Positions 26,358 through 35,555 of a stretch of 64,000 nucleotides of DNA are shown piece by piece. The stretch covers positions 558,001 through 622,000 of the forward strand of contig OY764222.1 in assembly GCA_963668325.1 (NCBI GenBank), given 5' to 3'. The DNA is from MPNP01 sp963668325. GTDB taxonomy: Bacteria; Pseudomonadota; Alphaproteobacteria; Rhodobacterales; Rhodobacteraceae. Position numbers and translations under genes: made by a program. The notes under the pieces are model-generated. The model searched no databases. It saw nothing but the letters and a program-made list of their open reading frames with translations, and was not told where the DNA came from. Position 1 is the stretch's first letter. The number at the start of each line of letters is the position of its first letter.

Positions 26358-26921
26358 TTGACTGATACAAACAATCCAAAGGCTACCAGAAGGGACTTTT
26401 TGTATTATGCCACAGCTGGCACTGGTGCTGTTGCTGGCGGAGCGGCAATTTGGCCTCTGATTGACCAGATGAATCCCAGTGCCGATGTCCAGGCCCTTTC
26501 GTCCATTGAAGTAGATATTTCTGGAGTCGAGCCTGGTACTCAAATCACGGTAAAGTGGCTGGGCAAACCTGTATTTATCAGGCGGCGAACAGATGAAGAA
26601 ATAGAAGCTGCCCGAAATGTTGGCATTGAGGATCTTTTGGATCCAGAGGCAAGAAACGACAATCTGAGCGGCGAAGCAATTGCTCTAGATCAGAACAGAT
26701 CCTTGGATGAAGAAGGTACCTGGCTTGTCATGATGGGCGTTTGTACCCATTTGGGGTGCGTTCCCTTAGGTGATGGCGCCGGGGAATATGGAGGTTGGTT
26801 TTGCCCTTGTCACGGTTCCCATTATGATACCTCCGGTAGAATTAGAAAAGGACCCGCTCCTGAAAATCTGCTGGTTCCCAAAGCAACCTTTATAAACGAA
26901 ACGACCATTAAACTTGGCTAG
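26358..26921 (+). CDS. petA: Ubiquinol-cytochrome c reductase, Rieske iron-sulfur subunit
   Basis: 187 aa with TTG start after an AGGAG ribosome-binding site. A twin-arginine-like N terminus (TRRDFLYYATAGTGAVAGG) provides the membrane anchor. The 2Fe-2S ligands are in CTHLGCVP and CPCHGSHYD, with the cluster-stabilising disulfide cysteines also present. It carries electrons from ubiquinol to cytochrome c1 in complex III. First gene of petABC. Confidence 0.97.
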   Translation: MTDTNNPKATRRDFLYYATAGTGAVAGGAAIWPLIDQMNPSADVQALSSIEVDISGVEPGTQITVKWLGKPVFIRRRTDEEIEAARNVGIEDLLDPEARNDNLSGEAIALDQNRSLDEEGTWLVMMGVCTHLGCVPLGDGAGEYGGWFCPCHGSHYDTSGRIRKGPAPENLLVPKATFINETTIKLG

Positions 26922-26931
26922 GTAAGAAATT

Positions 26932-28275
26932 ATGTCGGGTATACCTCACGATCATTACGAACCCAAAACATCCATTGAAAAATGGTTGCACAGACGTTTG
27001 CCTGTCGTATCAATAATTTACGATACTTTAATGATACCTACCCCTAAAAACCTGAATTGGATGTGGATCTGGGGGATTGTCCTGACTTTCTGTCTGGTTC
27101 ATCAAATTATCACCGGCATCGTTTTGGCCATGCATTACACTCCCCATGTAGATCTGGCCTTTGCCAGTGTTGAACATATTATGAGGAATGTAAATTCCGG
27201 ATGGGCCCTACGGTATTTACACCAGAATGGGGCTTCACTCTTTTTCCTGGCAGCCTATTTCCATATTTTCCGAAGCATTTATTATGGTTCCTACAAGGCA
27301 CCAAGAGAAATTACCTGGATCATCGGAATTCTGATTTTCCTGGCGATGATGGGAACTGCCTTTATGGGGTATGTATTACCTTGGGGACAAATGTCGTTCT
27401 GGGCAGCAACGGTTATTTCCGGATTATTTGGAGCAATTCCTGGTATCGGAGAATCAATCCAGACTTGGCTCTTGGGAGGTCCAGCAGTTGATAATGCTAC
27501 TCTTAACCGGTTTTTCTCGCTCCATTATCTCTTACCCTTTGTAATTGCAGGGTTGGTTGTAGTCCATATTTGGGCTTTCCATACTACCGGAAACAATAAC
27601 CCTTCCGGTATCGAAGTTCGTCGAACCTCCAAGGAGGAGGCAGCAAAGGATACCGTTCCTTTCTGGCCTTATTTTGTGATCAAGGATCTTTTCGCCCTGG
27701 CTGTTATATTGGTTGTTTTCTTTGCTATTGTCGGGTTCATGCCAAACTATCTGGGTCATCCAGATAACTATATTGAAGCCAATCCATTGGTTACGCCGGA
27801 GCACATTGTTCCAGAATGGTACTTCCTCCCATTCTATGCTATCCTCCGGGCGTTTACTACGGATGTATGGATCGTCCAACTTGCAAGCTTTTTTACTGGT
27901 GGAATAATTGATGCCAAGTTTTTTGGGGTCATGGCAATGTTTGGTTCGATTTTTGTTTTGGTGCTTTTACCTTGGCTTGATACTTCCATTATTCGATCAG
28001 GAAAATACCGCCCCATGTTTAAATGGTGGTTTGTATTACTGGTAATAGATTTTATTGTCCTTACCTGGGCCGGAAGCAGACCAGCAGAGGGAATCTATAG
28101 TATTATCTCTCTGGCAGGTTCCGCCTACTGGTTCCTGTTTTTCCTCGTTGTACTTCCACTTTTGGGAATATTGGAATCGCCAGTGCGAAGGCCAGTTTCC
28201 ATTGAAGAGGATTTCGATAAACTTTATCCAGAGGTAGACGCTGATTTACCGGAAACAGAACCCTCAAAGGATTGA
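26932..28275 (+). CDS. petB: Cytochrome b of the bc1 complex
   Basis: 447 aa, integral membrane protein. Two haem-ligand His pairs are visible (HQNGASLFFLAAYFH and HYLLPFVIAGLVVVH), together with the Qo-site PEWY motif in VPEWYFLPFYAILR. Eight helices expected; a long full-length type as in proteobacterial bc1 rather than the split b6/IV form. It starts 10 bases after petA. Confidence 0.97.
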   Translation: MSGIPHDHYEPKTSIEKWLHRRLPVVSIIYDTLMIPTPKNLNWMWIWGIVLTFCLVHQIITGIVLAMHYTPHVDLAFASVEHIMRNVNSGWALRYLHQNGASLFFLAAYFHIFRSIYYGSYKAPREITWIIGILIFLAMMGTAFMGYVLPWGQMSFWAATVISGLFGAIPGIGESIQTWLLGGPAVDNATLNRFFSLHYLLPFVIAGLVVVHIWAFHTTGNNNPSGIEVRRTSKEEAAKDTVPFWPYFVIKDLFALAVILVVFFAIVGFMPNYLGHPDNYIEANPLVTPEHIVPEWYFLPFYAILRAFTTDVWIVQLASFFTGGIIDAKFFGVMAMFGSIFVLVLLPWLDTSIIRSGKYRPMFKWWFVLLVIDFIVLTWAGSRPAEGIYSIISLAGSAYWFLFFLVVLPLLGILESPVRRPVSIEEDFDKLYPEVDADLPETEPSKD

Positions 28276-28282
28276 TTGAATT

Positions 28283-29077
28283 ATGAGAAGATTAATACTT
28301 GTTTCAGGTTTGATTGGCCTTCTAATTGGCGTTGGAAATGTTTTTGCCGCCGGGGATCAAGGTCATATAGAAGATATTTCCTTTTCATATGAAGGGCCCT
28401 TTGGTACCTTTGACCCCGAACAGTTACAAAGAGGTTTGGTTGTCTATCAGGAAGTATGTTCAGCCTGTCATGGCTTGCGATATGTTCCCATTAGAACCTT
28501 GGGCGATAAGGGAGGGCTTGATCTCAGCGAATCTGCCGTCAAGTCGTTTGCCAGCAAGATAGAAATTTTTGACCCTGAATTGGAAGAATTCAGATCAGCC
28601 TTGCCAACTGACAATTTTCCAGCAAATGATAGTGTAGGTGCACCAGACCTTTCGCTAATCACTAAAGCCAGATCTGGTTTCCATGGGCCTGAAGGTACGG
28701 GTCTTGCCCAATTGTTCAAGGGTATTGGCGGACCTGAATATGTTTATTCTCTGCTTGTCGGTTATAACGGTGAGGAAAAGGAAGAAGCAGGTAACCTGCT
28801 ATACGGGAACACAGCTTTTTCAGGTGGCTATATAAACATGGCACCACCTCTTTTCGATGATTTGGTTGAGTTTGCCGATGGAACCCCCAGTACCGTTGAA
28901 GGAATGGCAAAAGATGTAACGACCTTCCTTGTGTGGGCAGCCGAACCAAAAATGATGGCTCGCAAACAAATGGGCTTGATTTCGGTTTCCCTACTGATTC
29001 TGTTGGCTGCATTGCTATATTTGACCAACAAGAAAATTTGGAAACCGATAAAATACCGCACCAAGACGGAAAAATAA
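28283..29077 (+). CDS. petC: Cytochrome c1
   Basis: 264 aa. Signal peptide to about residue 22, c-type haem motif CSACH (59-63), a PDLS segment, a Met-rich segment (EPKMMARKQMG) likely to supply the axial Met, and a C-terminal membrane anchor (about 232-250). Closes the petABC operon eight bases after petB. It passes electrons to a soluble cytochrome such as the class I cytochrome encoded at 49251. Confidence 0.95.
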   Translation: MRRLILVSGLIGLLIGVGNVFAAGDQGHIEDISFSYEGPFGTFDPEQLQRGLVVYQEVCSACHGLRYVPIRTLGDKGGLDLSESAVKSFASKIEIFDPELEEFRSALPTDNFPANDSVGAPDLSLITKARSGFHGPEGTGLAQLFKGIGGPEYVYSLLVGYNGEEKEEAGNLLYGNTAFSGGYINMAPPLFDDLVEFADGTPSTVEGMAKDVTTFLVWAAEPKMMARKQMGLISVSLLILLAALLYLTNKKIWKPIKYRTKTEK

Positions 29078-29126
29078 TTTCGGATTAAGGTAAGGGACCA
29101 GCCCGGAATTCCCTTGCTGATGGATT

Positions 29127-31220
29127 TCAAAAAGCTGGAACTCCAAGCAAATTGGGAATGGTACCCAGTTTATCCAAAGCCCACTTCAGCTTATGTTGGT
29201 TAAAGCCGTCAAGCCTTGTAACTGCCACATTATTGGAGGGGCTAATTCCGGTCTCTAAATCATCCAACTGTTGTTGCAGGATAAACTCAAGCAACAATCC
29301 ATGGGCTTCAAGCAAATCATCGATCAATTTATCCGGTACAAGGTTTAAGGCCTTGAATTTAAGCAGTCGATCTGAGGTAGAACGGGCAAACAAACCATGT
29401 TGAAGGGACAGCACTCGTGCGGTTGAAAAAATAGGCATTATGCCACCCTTTTTCAGGTCTATCCTGCCATTTTCCAGTCGCCATCTTCCGAAATAACCTA
29501 AAGGGACCTTAAAATCGGCAGCTCTTTTACTCAAAAGGCTTAGAAAAGGTCTGTGCTTACTCGCACTTTCTATGGCCATTGCCCTGAGCCGGTGGGCTAA
29601 CTGCATATCCCCATGAACAGGAAAACCATCAAAAAATATATCAGAATTGAGTAAATCGTCAGGTTGGGTTTCTGTCAACCATTTTGAGATTAAATGTTCC
29701 CATGAGGAATAATTCCTGCGCCAATGGGAATTGAAGGCCATGACCCCACCATCACAGAATCGAACCCCCACCTCATTGAGAATTTCTGAAGTGCGCCTTC
29801 CAATTAATTTTAAAACCCTGTCTTTCTCTCCTTGAGGATCAGCTTCATCATAAATTATGGCATTATCCTGATCCATGGCCAACATGCTTTCTCCTCTGCC
29901 GGCGGAGCCAAGAACAACCATTACATAGTCAGGCATGCAAGTCATATTGTTGTCAGAATGTATTGTTAACTCCGCGATTTGGCAGGCCTTTTGTGTTAGC
30001 CCTCTTAATTCCCTGGAAATAATTGCGGTGATTGTCCTGGGATCAATACCACTGTTGATCAGAGATCGTGAAACGGAGGTCAATCCAGACCAGACTTTCC
30101 CCAAATCATTAGCGGTGCGGGCTTTGGTAATATCCTTGCCCAAACCGATGGCATCCGAAGAATAATTGCCATAAATATCCCTGGAACTTACGACACCTAC
30201 AATGTCTCCACTATCATCTGTCACCACCAGCCGCCGGAAATTCGTTGTAGCCATGGACACCATGGCTCGATAAATGAATTCCTTTTTGTGGATTAAGGCC
30301 CGTAATTTTTTGGCGTATTTCCCGACTGGAGCCAATAGAGCATTTGACCCATCGGTATTGATCGACTTCAGAATATCAGATTCAGTCAGGATACCAAACT
30401 GTTTTTTACCTTCAAGCCTGACAATTACCGATCCAATCTTCTTTTGTATCAATATTTCCAGGGCCGATTGGATGGAGGAATTTCTGTCGACAATTACCGG
30501 GGGCACCATTATGTCACTTATTTTGACTTTGTAGGGATAGGTATCCACATTGGAAATTTCTGACTGAATAGGTCCTTCGGGCCGATTAAGCCCTTCACTC
30601 TTTCTTCGAATATCCTTGCACAAGCGATTTGCTTCGGCATATGTTGATATACCTCGTGCTTTCAGCATCGGGATAAGTTTAAGGAATATTTCCGCGGTCA
30701 CAATTGCATCTGGAAGGGCTCGGTGGCGGTCTTCCGGTATTGGTATATTCAACCAGGATAGGACTGTATCCAAAGCCAGATTAGGCAGATTTGGTGCCAG
30801 CAATCTGATCAATTCCTCAACATCCAGGACTCTTGGCTCTGACCAGACCAGACCATGTCTGTTATACTCCTCTGCAAGAATTGCCAAGTCAAACCCCAGG
30901 GAATATCCCAATAGAAATCTGTTACCTGCCCATCCGACAAATTCTTTTATTCCCGCCTCAAATTTTGGTGCATCCACAATAGTAGAATCTGCGATCCCGT
31001 GTATCTTGGTATTGTTGGGTGGTATCGGAATTCCAGGGTTTATTAAAACTGATTTTATGTCCTGCAAATTTATACTTCCGCCGGTTATTCTTACCCCAGC
31101 AATTTCCAGAATACGGTCGGATTTTATATTCAGCCCGGTTGTTTCAGTATCAATGGCTATGGCATCCATTGAGGTCAGAGGGATACCGAGTTCATATTCA
31201 GAAGGGACTTTGAAAGACAT
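29127..31220 (-). CDS. Fusion: DEDD exonuclease - CBS pair - DUF294 nucleotidyltransferase
   Basis: 697 aa with four parts. Residues about 18-190 form a DnaQ-like 3'-5' exonuclease (Asp24/Glu26 in AIDTETTGLN; HRALPDA supplies His and Asp). About 230-345 is a tandem CBS pair (KISDIMVPPVIVDRNSSIQSAL). About 385-540 is a GlnD/DUF294-type nucleotidyltransferase (VVLGSAGRGESMLAMDQDN). The C-terminal part is the DUF294_C helical domain. Most DUF294 proteins have a cyclic-nucleotide domain in front instead of an exonuclease. CBS domains suggest control by adenine nucleotides. Convergent with petC. Confidence 0.85.
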   Translation of the reverse strand: MSFKVPSEYELGIPLTSMDAIAIDTETTGLNIKSDRILEIAGVRITGGSINLQDIKSVLINPGIPIPPNNTKIHGIADSTIVDAPKFEAGIKEFVGWAGNRFLLGYSLGFDLAILAEEYNRHGLVWSEPRVLDVEELIRLLAPNLPNLALDTVLSWLNIPIPEDRHRALPDAIVTAEIFLKLIPMLKARGISTYAEANRLCKDIRRKSEGLNRPEGPIQSEISNVDTYPYKVKISDIMVPPVIVDRNSSIQSALEILIQKKIGSVIVRLEGKKQFGILTESDILKSINTDGSNALLAPVGKYAKKLRALIHKKEFIYRAMVSMATTNFRRLVVTDDSGDIVGVVSSRDIYGNYSSDAIGLGKDITKARTANDLGKVWSGLTSVSRSLINSGIDPRTITAIISRELRGLTQKACQIAELTIHSDNNMTCMPDYVMVVLGSAGRGESMLAMDQDNAIIYDEADPQGEKDRVLKLIGRRTSEILNEVGVRFCDGGVMAFNSHWRRNYSSWEHLISKWLTETQPDDLLNSDIFFDGFPVHGDMQLAHRLRAMAIESASKHRPFLSLLSKRAADFKVPLGYFGRWRLENGRIDLKKGGIMPIFSTARVLSLQHGLFARSTSDRLLKFKALNLVPDKLIDDLLEAHGLLLEFILQQQLDDLETGISPSNNVAVTRLDGFNQHKLKWALDKLGTIPNLLGVPAF

Positions 31221-31289
31221 GAATCAAATCCAAATCAGTGATCAAACATTGCTATCAATGATAATATCAAATTTAATTCCGTTTTGAAC

Positions 31290-32429
31290 TCAGGATTGGT
31301 TGGGAAAGTAATCTTCACAACGGCCTTCCCGGAAAACATCGGCCGTAGAGCAATGCAACCCTCCCCCGAAGGCATAGGCATCTCGTAGTTCAACTTCGAC
31401 AACCTCTAATCCGAGTTTGTCAAGTTGGTCTGCCTGATAGACTTCGGTTTTTTCAACAAATACAGTCTTGGGATTCAGCACCAGCATATTCATTGATAAC
31501 CAGGTTGAAGAATAGCAAAGGGGAGGAGGTGAATTATGAGCTGGTTGGGCCGCATCAATAATTTCCCAATCATTTTTGTAGAAATATTCTCTTTGCTTTT
31601 CAGGTAACTTTCTCTGAGGATTATTTAACAATAAGCCCGGTTTCAAAGGTGTAAAAGTGGCATCAATATGTATCGGATAGGGATCGCCGGGAAAATTAGC
31701 CGCATGTACCCTATGATCTGGGAAGTGCCTTCGAAGCCATTCTATCCCTTTTAGGTTTGTTGTAAATCCATGCTGGACTACAAGATCCTTACCAAGTCTC
31801 AGTACATCCGCAGCATCAAACAAGGGTTCATTTTCGGTGGTTACAAAAAACTTTTCAGCTGTCCATTCCAGTCGTTTGGTGACACCAATTTTATCTGAAA
31901 GGTAATCCTTATGATAATCATCGTCAGTTAATCTTGGTTTGGGTGCTGCCTCATGACGAAAATTCGGATCTTCCTCCCAATATCTTTGTAATAAGGGCCG
32001 GTAGCACAGATATTCAAACCATCGGCACCGGTAGGACATGGTTGCCTCAAGGATTTCATTACCTATGGTCAGCAATACGTCCCTTGGTGGCATGCAACCA
32101 AACTGGCTTTCAGTATGAAAGTCTGGGGTGGTGACAGGCTGCGAAAAGTCAATCGGGGTAGGGCGATCAACTGTAACTCCCAACCCTCTAAGTTGTTCAG
32201 CAAATTTATCCAGGAGTTCGTTGCCCCGATCAATCATTTCCTGTGGTCTTTTGCCCCAAATTCCTCGCATGTCGGAATCTTCAGGCACCTTGGCGTCCAA
32301 GGCGGGTTCAGGGGGTGGTATATGACAATCGGTGGCCCGACCAACTATAACATGTTTTAGGGGATCCCATTCATTCCAACTGTTGACAACTGTTTTCCCC
32401 GCTTTGATTTTGCCTATTTTGTCACTCAA
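31290..32429 (-). CDS. Amidinotransferase, glycine amidinotransferase-like
   Basis: 379 aa, pentein fold. It would transfer an amidino group from arginine to an amine such as glycine. NSWNEWDPLKHVIVGRA is the family N terminus. The catalytic triad is suggested by the Asp in FDAADVLR, the His in IHIDATFTPL and Cys360 in GGGLHCSTADV, equivalent to Cys407 of vertebrate AGAT. Length is typical. It is divergent from the Rieske ferredoxin gene. No guanidinoacetate methyltransferase is nearby, so the product (guanidinoacetate or another guanidino compound) is uncertain. Confidence 0.85.
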   Translation of the reverse strand: MSDKIGKIKAGKTVVNSWNEWDPLKHVIVGRATDCHIPPPEPALDAKVPEDSDMRGIWGKRPQEMIDRGNELLDKFAEQLRGLGVTVDRPTPIDFSQPVTTPDFHTESQFGCMPPRDVLLTIGNEILEATMSYRCRWFEYLCYRPLLQRYWEEDPNFRHEAAPKPRLTDDDYHKDYLSDKIGVTKRLEWTAEKFFVTTENEPLFDAADVLRLGKDLVVQHGFTTNLKGIEWLRRHFPDHRVHAANFPGDPYPIHIDATFTPLKPGLLLNNPQRKLPEKQREYFYKNDWEIIDAAQPAHNSPPPLCYSSTWLSMNMLVLNPKTVFVEKTEVYQADQLDKLGLEVVEVELRDAYAFGGGLHCSTADVFREGRCEDYFPNQS

Positions 32430-32625
32430 TGAATTACCCTTTCGTTCAAGCTAGTAAATCAGGAATTAGTCATGCCCTACATGGATTCAGATTTATAAAC
32501 ATAAAACCATATTGGTACCTTGACCCAACCTACACAATTCCAATTTATTTCCTATAATTTAGAAAATCCTTTAATGTTTTGCTTTGGGGATTCAAATTTT
32601 TCTTTCTGATACAAAAGGGTAGGAC

Positions 32626-32937
32626 ATGTCCAATTGGATAAAAGTGTGTACTGAAGGAGAAGTAGGATTAGAGGAAATCAGGGAATTCCAGTGGAATGGT
32701 AAGAACTATATAATTTGCCGGTCTAATGACGGTGAATATTACGGCTTGGACGGACTTTGTACACATGAAAAAGTGAAATTATGTGAAGGCATGATTTTCG
32801 AAGATGAACTGGAATGCCCAAAACATTTCGGTACCTTTGACATAAAAACCGGTGAAGCCCTTAGTGCACCGGTATATAGAGATTTAAAGAGTTACCCTAT
32901 CAAGGTAGAAGACGGAAATATATTTCTTGGCTTATAA
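32626..32937 (+). CDS. Small Rieske-type 2Fe-2S ferredoxin
   Basis: 103 aa. Rieske ligands Cys45/His47 (CTHEKVKLCEG) and Cys64/His67 (CPKHFGTFD). No membrane anchor and no disulfide cysteines of the bc1 type, so it is a soluble ferredoxin like those feeding ring-hydroxylating or related oxygenases. No partner oxygenase is adjacent. It precedes aroC by about 70 bases. Confidence 0.9.
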   Translation: MSNWIKVCTEGEVGLEEIREFQWNGKNYIICRSNDGEYYGLDGLCTHEKVKLCEGMIFEDELECPKHFGTFDIKTGEALSAPVYRDLKSYPIKVEDGNIFLGL

Positions 32938-33006
32938 TCATATTGACATGATGAAACTCCTCGTTGGTGGGGATGTGGCTGGTTATTGGTACCGACAGAG
33001 GTTAGA

Positions 33007-34116
33007 ATGTCCATAAACAGTATTGGGAGATTGCTACGACTGAGTACTTGGGGGGAAAGTCATGGCCCGGCAATCGGAGGAATTCTGGACGGCTGTCCCC
33101 CTGGTATAGAAATAACCGAAGCCATGATTCAGTATTGGTTGGACCGTAGAAGACCTGGCCAAAATAAATATACAACCCAAAGGCGAGAGGAAGATAAGGT
33201 ACAGATACTTTCGGGAGTTTTTGAGAGAAAAACAACCGGTACACCGATCCAATTACTGATCTGGAATAAGGATCACCGATCCAGAGACTATTCTGAAATA
33301 AAGGAAAAATTCCGACCCGGTCATGCCGACCTGACTTATTGGCACAAATATGGCAATAGGGATTATCGGGGTGGTGGCCGATCATCTGCCCGGGAAACTG
33401 CATCCAGGGTAGCAGCTGGTGGTGTGGCTCGAGCAATCCTACAAAAAATTACCCCTGCCATAAATATAATAGGGTACATGACCCAAATTGGTACCCTATC
33501 AATCGATAGATCCAATTTTGACGCCAAAGAAATTGAACGAAATCCTTTTTGGTGTCCAGATGCATCCATCAAGGAGGAATGGGCACAATACATTACCTCC
33601 ATCCGCAAGGAAGGAGATTCCGTCGGGTCCATGGTTGAGGTTTGTGTATCAGGTGTTCCACCCGGAATTGGTGCCCCTATATATGCCAAGTTGGATAGTG
33701 ACTTGGCTACAGCCATGATGACCATCAATGCAGTAAAAAGTGTTGAAATTGGTGATGGTATTGAAGTTGCCTCTCTAAAGGGGAGTGAAAACAGCGACGA
33801 CATTTATTATGACAACAAACAACTGTCATTTGCTTCCAATCACAGCGGTGGAATTCTTGGTGGAATTTCCACTGGCCAGGATGTCATAGTCAGAATCGCC
33901 ATCAAACCGGCATCCTCTATTCTCAAACCCAAGAATTCAGTAACTATTGAGGGAAATCCTACCTCGGTAGTTACTAAAGGTCGGCATGATCCCTGTGTTG
34001 GAATACGGGCTGTTCCTGTGGCTGAGGCAATGGTTGCCTTGGTTTTGGCCGATCAGTTGCTTCTACACCGAGGTCAAATAGGCGAAATTAAGGATTATTC
34101 CTTTACGGCCACATAA
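33007..34116 (+). CDS. aroC: Chorismate synthase
   Basis: Converts 5-enolpyruvylshikimate-3-phosphate to chorismate with reduced FMN. About 369 aa from the ATG at 33007, which has AGAGG just upstream; the extra upstream frame from 32986 is not conserved. The family blocks GRLLRLSTWGESHGPAIGG, RPGHADLTYWHKYG, DYRGGGRSSARETASRVAAG and GRHDPCVGIRAVPVAEAM are all present. The final 22 bases overlap the 3' end of the convergent EamA gene. Confidence 0.97.
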   Translation: MSINSIGRLLRLSTWGESHGPAIGGILDGCPPGIEITEAMIQYWLDRRRPGQNKYTTQRREEDKVQILSGVFERKTTGTPIQLLIWNKDHRSRDYSEIKEKFRPGHADLTYWHKYGNRDYRGGGRSSARETASRVAAGGVARAILQKITPAINIIGYMTQIGTLSIDRSNFDAKEIERNPFWCPDASIKEEWAQYITSIRKEGDSVGSMVEVCVSGVPPGIGAPIYAKLDSDLATAMMTINAVKSVEIGDGIEVASLKGSENSDDIYYDNKQLSFASNHSGGILGGISTGQDVIVRIAIKPASSILKPKNSVTIEGNPTSVVTKGRHDPCVGIRAVPVAEAMVALVLADQLLLHRGQIGEIKDYSFTAT

Positions 34117-34970
34117 TCCCTTTGCGGTCGTTTTTTTGATAGTTGGACCGCAATAATCCCCGTAGTTATTACAATAACTCCCAGAACGTCATAAAGCGTA
34201 ATATTTTCATTGAGCAGTACAGCTGCCACAGCTATGCCCAGGAATGGGTTCAGAAAATGAAAAGATGAAGCCTTGGTCGGGCCTATCCGGTTGACAAGTT
34301 TAAACCAAAGCCAGGTTCCGAATAAGCCGGGACCTATGATCTGGTAAAAGAATGCCCCAAACAATTCCCAAGAAAAATTTATTGACTCGACCGATTCAAA
34401 AATAAGGGAAGGAATAAGGGTAAAAACAAAACCCACTACCATCTGCAATCCAACAACCATCAACAGATTATTGCTCAAGAGAGCTTGTTTAACGGTTAGG
34501 GTGGCGATACATAGGGCAAGGGAGGCTATGATACACAGGATTATTCCAACCAACTCGAAGCCAAAACTCCATCTGGTCGACATGATGACCAATACTCCCA
34601 GAAAACCCAAGGTAATTCCTGAAATTCCAACCCAGCCTAAATTTTCCCTAAAAATGATTGCGCTAAGGAAAGCTACCTGGATAGGCATGGTAGAGGCAAT
34701 AATCGCAGCCAGGGATGCTTCAATCCATTGCATTGATATAAAATTGGCCCCAAGATAAATTACGTTTTGGCAAAAACCAAAAAGCAAAATCCCCAGCCAT
34801 TGCCGGCGATTCAATTTGAAAGATTGACCCATCAACAGGGCCAGACCAATTCCCATAATACCGGAAATTGCAAACCGGACAGTCAAGGCAGTAAGGGGAG
34901 GGACTTCCAATACGATTATGCGGGCAGTTGAGAAGGCACTAGACCACATAAAAGCAAAAAGTACTCCCAT
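34095..34970 (-). CDS. EamA/DMT-family transporter
   Basis: 291 aa with ten hydrophobic segments in two repeated EamA halves. The usual GxxxxxRF (TVRFAISG) and the second-half FHFLNPFLGIAVAAVLLNE motif are present. It probably exports a small metabolite. Overlaps the aroC end. Upstream lies the HU terminator at 34985-35017, so it needs its own promoter or read-through. Confidence 0.85.
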   Translation of the reverse strand: MGVLFAFMWSSAFSTARIIVLEVPPLTALTVRFAISGIMGIGLALLMGQSFKLNRRQWLGILLFGFCQNVIYLGANFISMQWIEASLAAIIASTMPIQVAFLSAIIFRENLGWVGISGITLGFLGVLVIMSTRWSFGFELVGIILCIIASLALCIATLTVKQALLSNNLLMVVGLQMVVGFVFTLIPSLIFESVESINFSWELFGAFFYQIIGPGLFGTWLWFKLVNRIGPTKASSFHFLNPFLGIAVAAVLLNENITLYDVLGVIVITTGIIAVQLSKKRPQRDYVAVKE

Positions 34971-34984
34971 AAAAATGGAAGTAA

Positions 34985-35017
34985 CAAAAAATCGGTCGGA
35001 ATTGTTAACCGACCGAT
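34985..35017 (-). terminator. Rho-independent terminator of the HU gene
   Basis: On the minus strand a 9-bp GC-rich stem (ATCGGTCGG pairing with CCGACCGAT, 9-base loop) is followed directly by six U. It lies 45 bases after the HU stop codon, a textbook arrangement. Confidence 0.9.
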
Positions 35018-35061
35018 ATAATTTTTGGAAACTAATTATATTTCGTTGAGATAAAGAGGTT

Positions 35062-35352
35062 TTAACCTTCGACAGATTTCTTCATGGCTGATCCCCACGA
35101 GATTCTAGGTACACGCTTGGCAGGAATCTTCAGGGGCTGTTTGGTGGAAGGGTTTATACCTGTTCGTGCGCTTCTCATTTTGGCGGAAATTCGTCCCACT
35201 TTATTTAAAGGAACCGTATTTCCAGCTGCAACTTGGTCAATAATGGTATCACTCAAAGCATCCAGAAAAGCATTGGTTTCTTTCTTCCCTCCTCCAGTTT
35301 GGCTCACAATCGCATCAATTAGTTCTTTTTTAGTTAGAATCTTACCTGTCAT
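35062..35352 (-). CDS. HU-family DNA-binding protein
   Basis: 96 aa, histone-like nucleoid protein. N-terminal helices LTKKELIDAIVSQTGGGKKETNAFLDAL, the GRISAKMRSARTGINPSTKQPLKIPAKRVPRI arm with the conserved RxGxNPxT Pro that intercalates into DNA, and a C-terminal helix AMKKSVEG. Followed by a strong terminator; monocistronic. Confidence 0.95.
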   Translation of the reverse strand: MTGKILTKKELIDAIVSQTGGGKKETNAFLDALSDTIIDQVAAGNTVPLNKVGRISAKMRSARTGINPSTKQPLKIPAKRVPRISWGSAMKKSVEG

Positions 35353-35555
35353 TTCTACACCTTATACTTTGTTATTAACTGGCTGGAAAATCGCCTTACC
35401 CAAGGTTCAGATATCCTTTCCTAATCAAACCCCACCTCATTGAAAGGGCAGCAATAAAAAAAATCTGAAGTTCCCAGTTTTCTCTTCCTAATTTATAAAC
35501 GAAAATTTTAGGTTTAACAACCTTATAGAACAAGAAAATCAGCATTTTATCCAAT

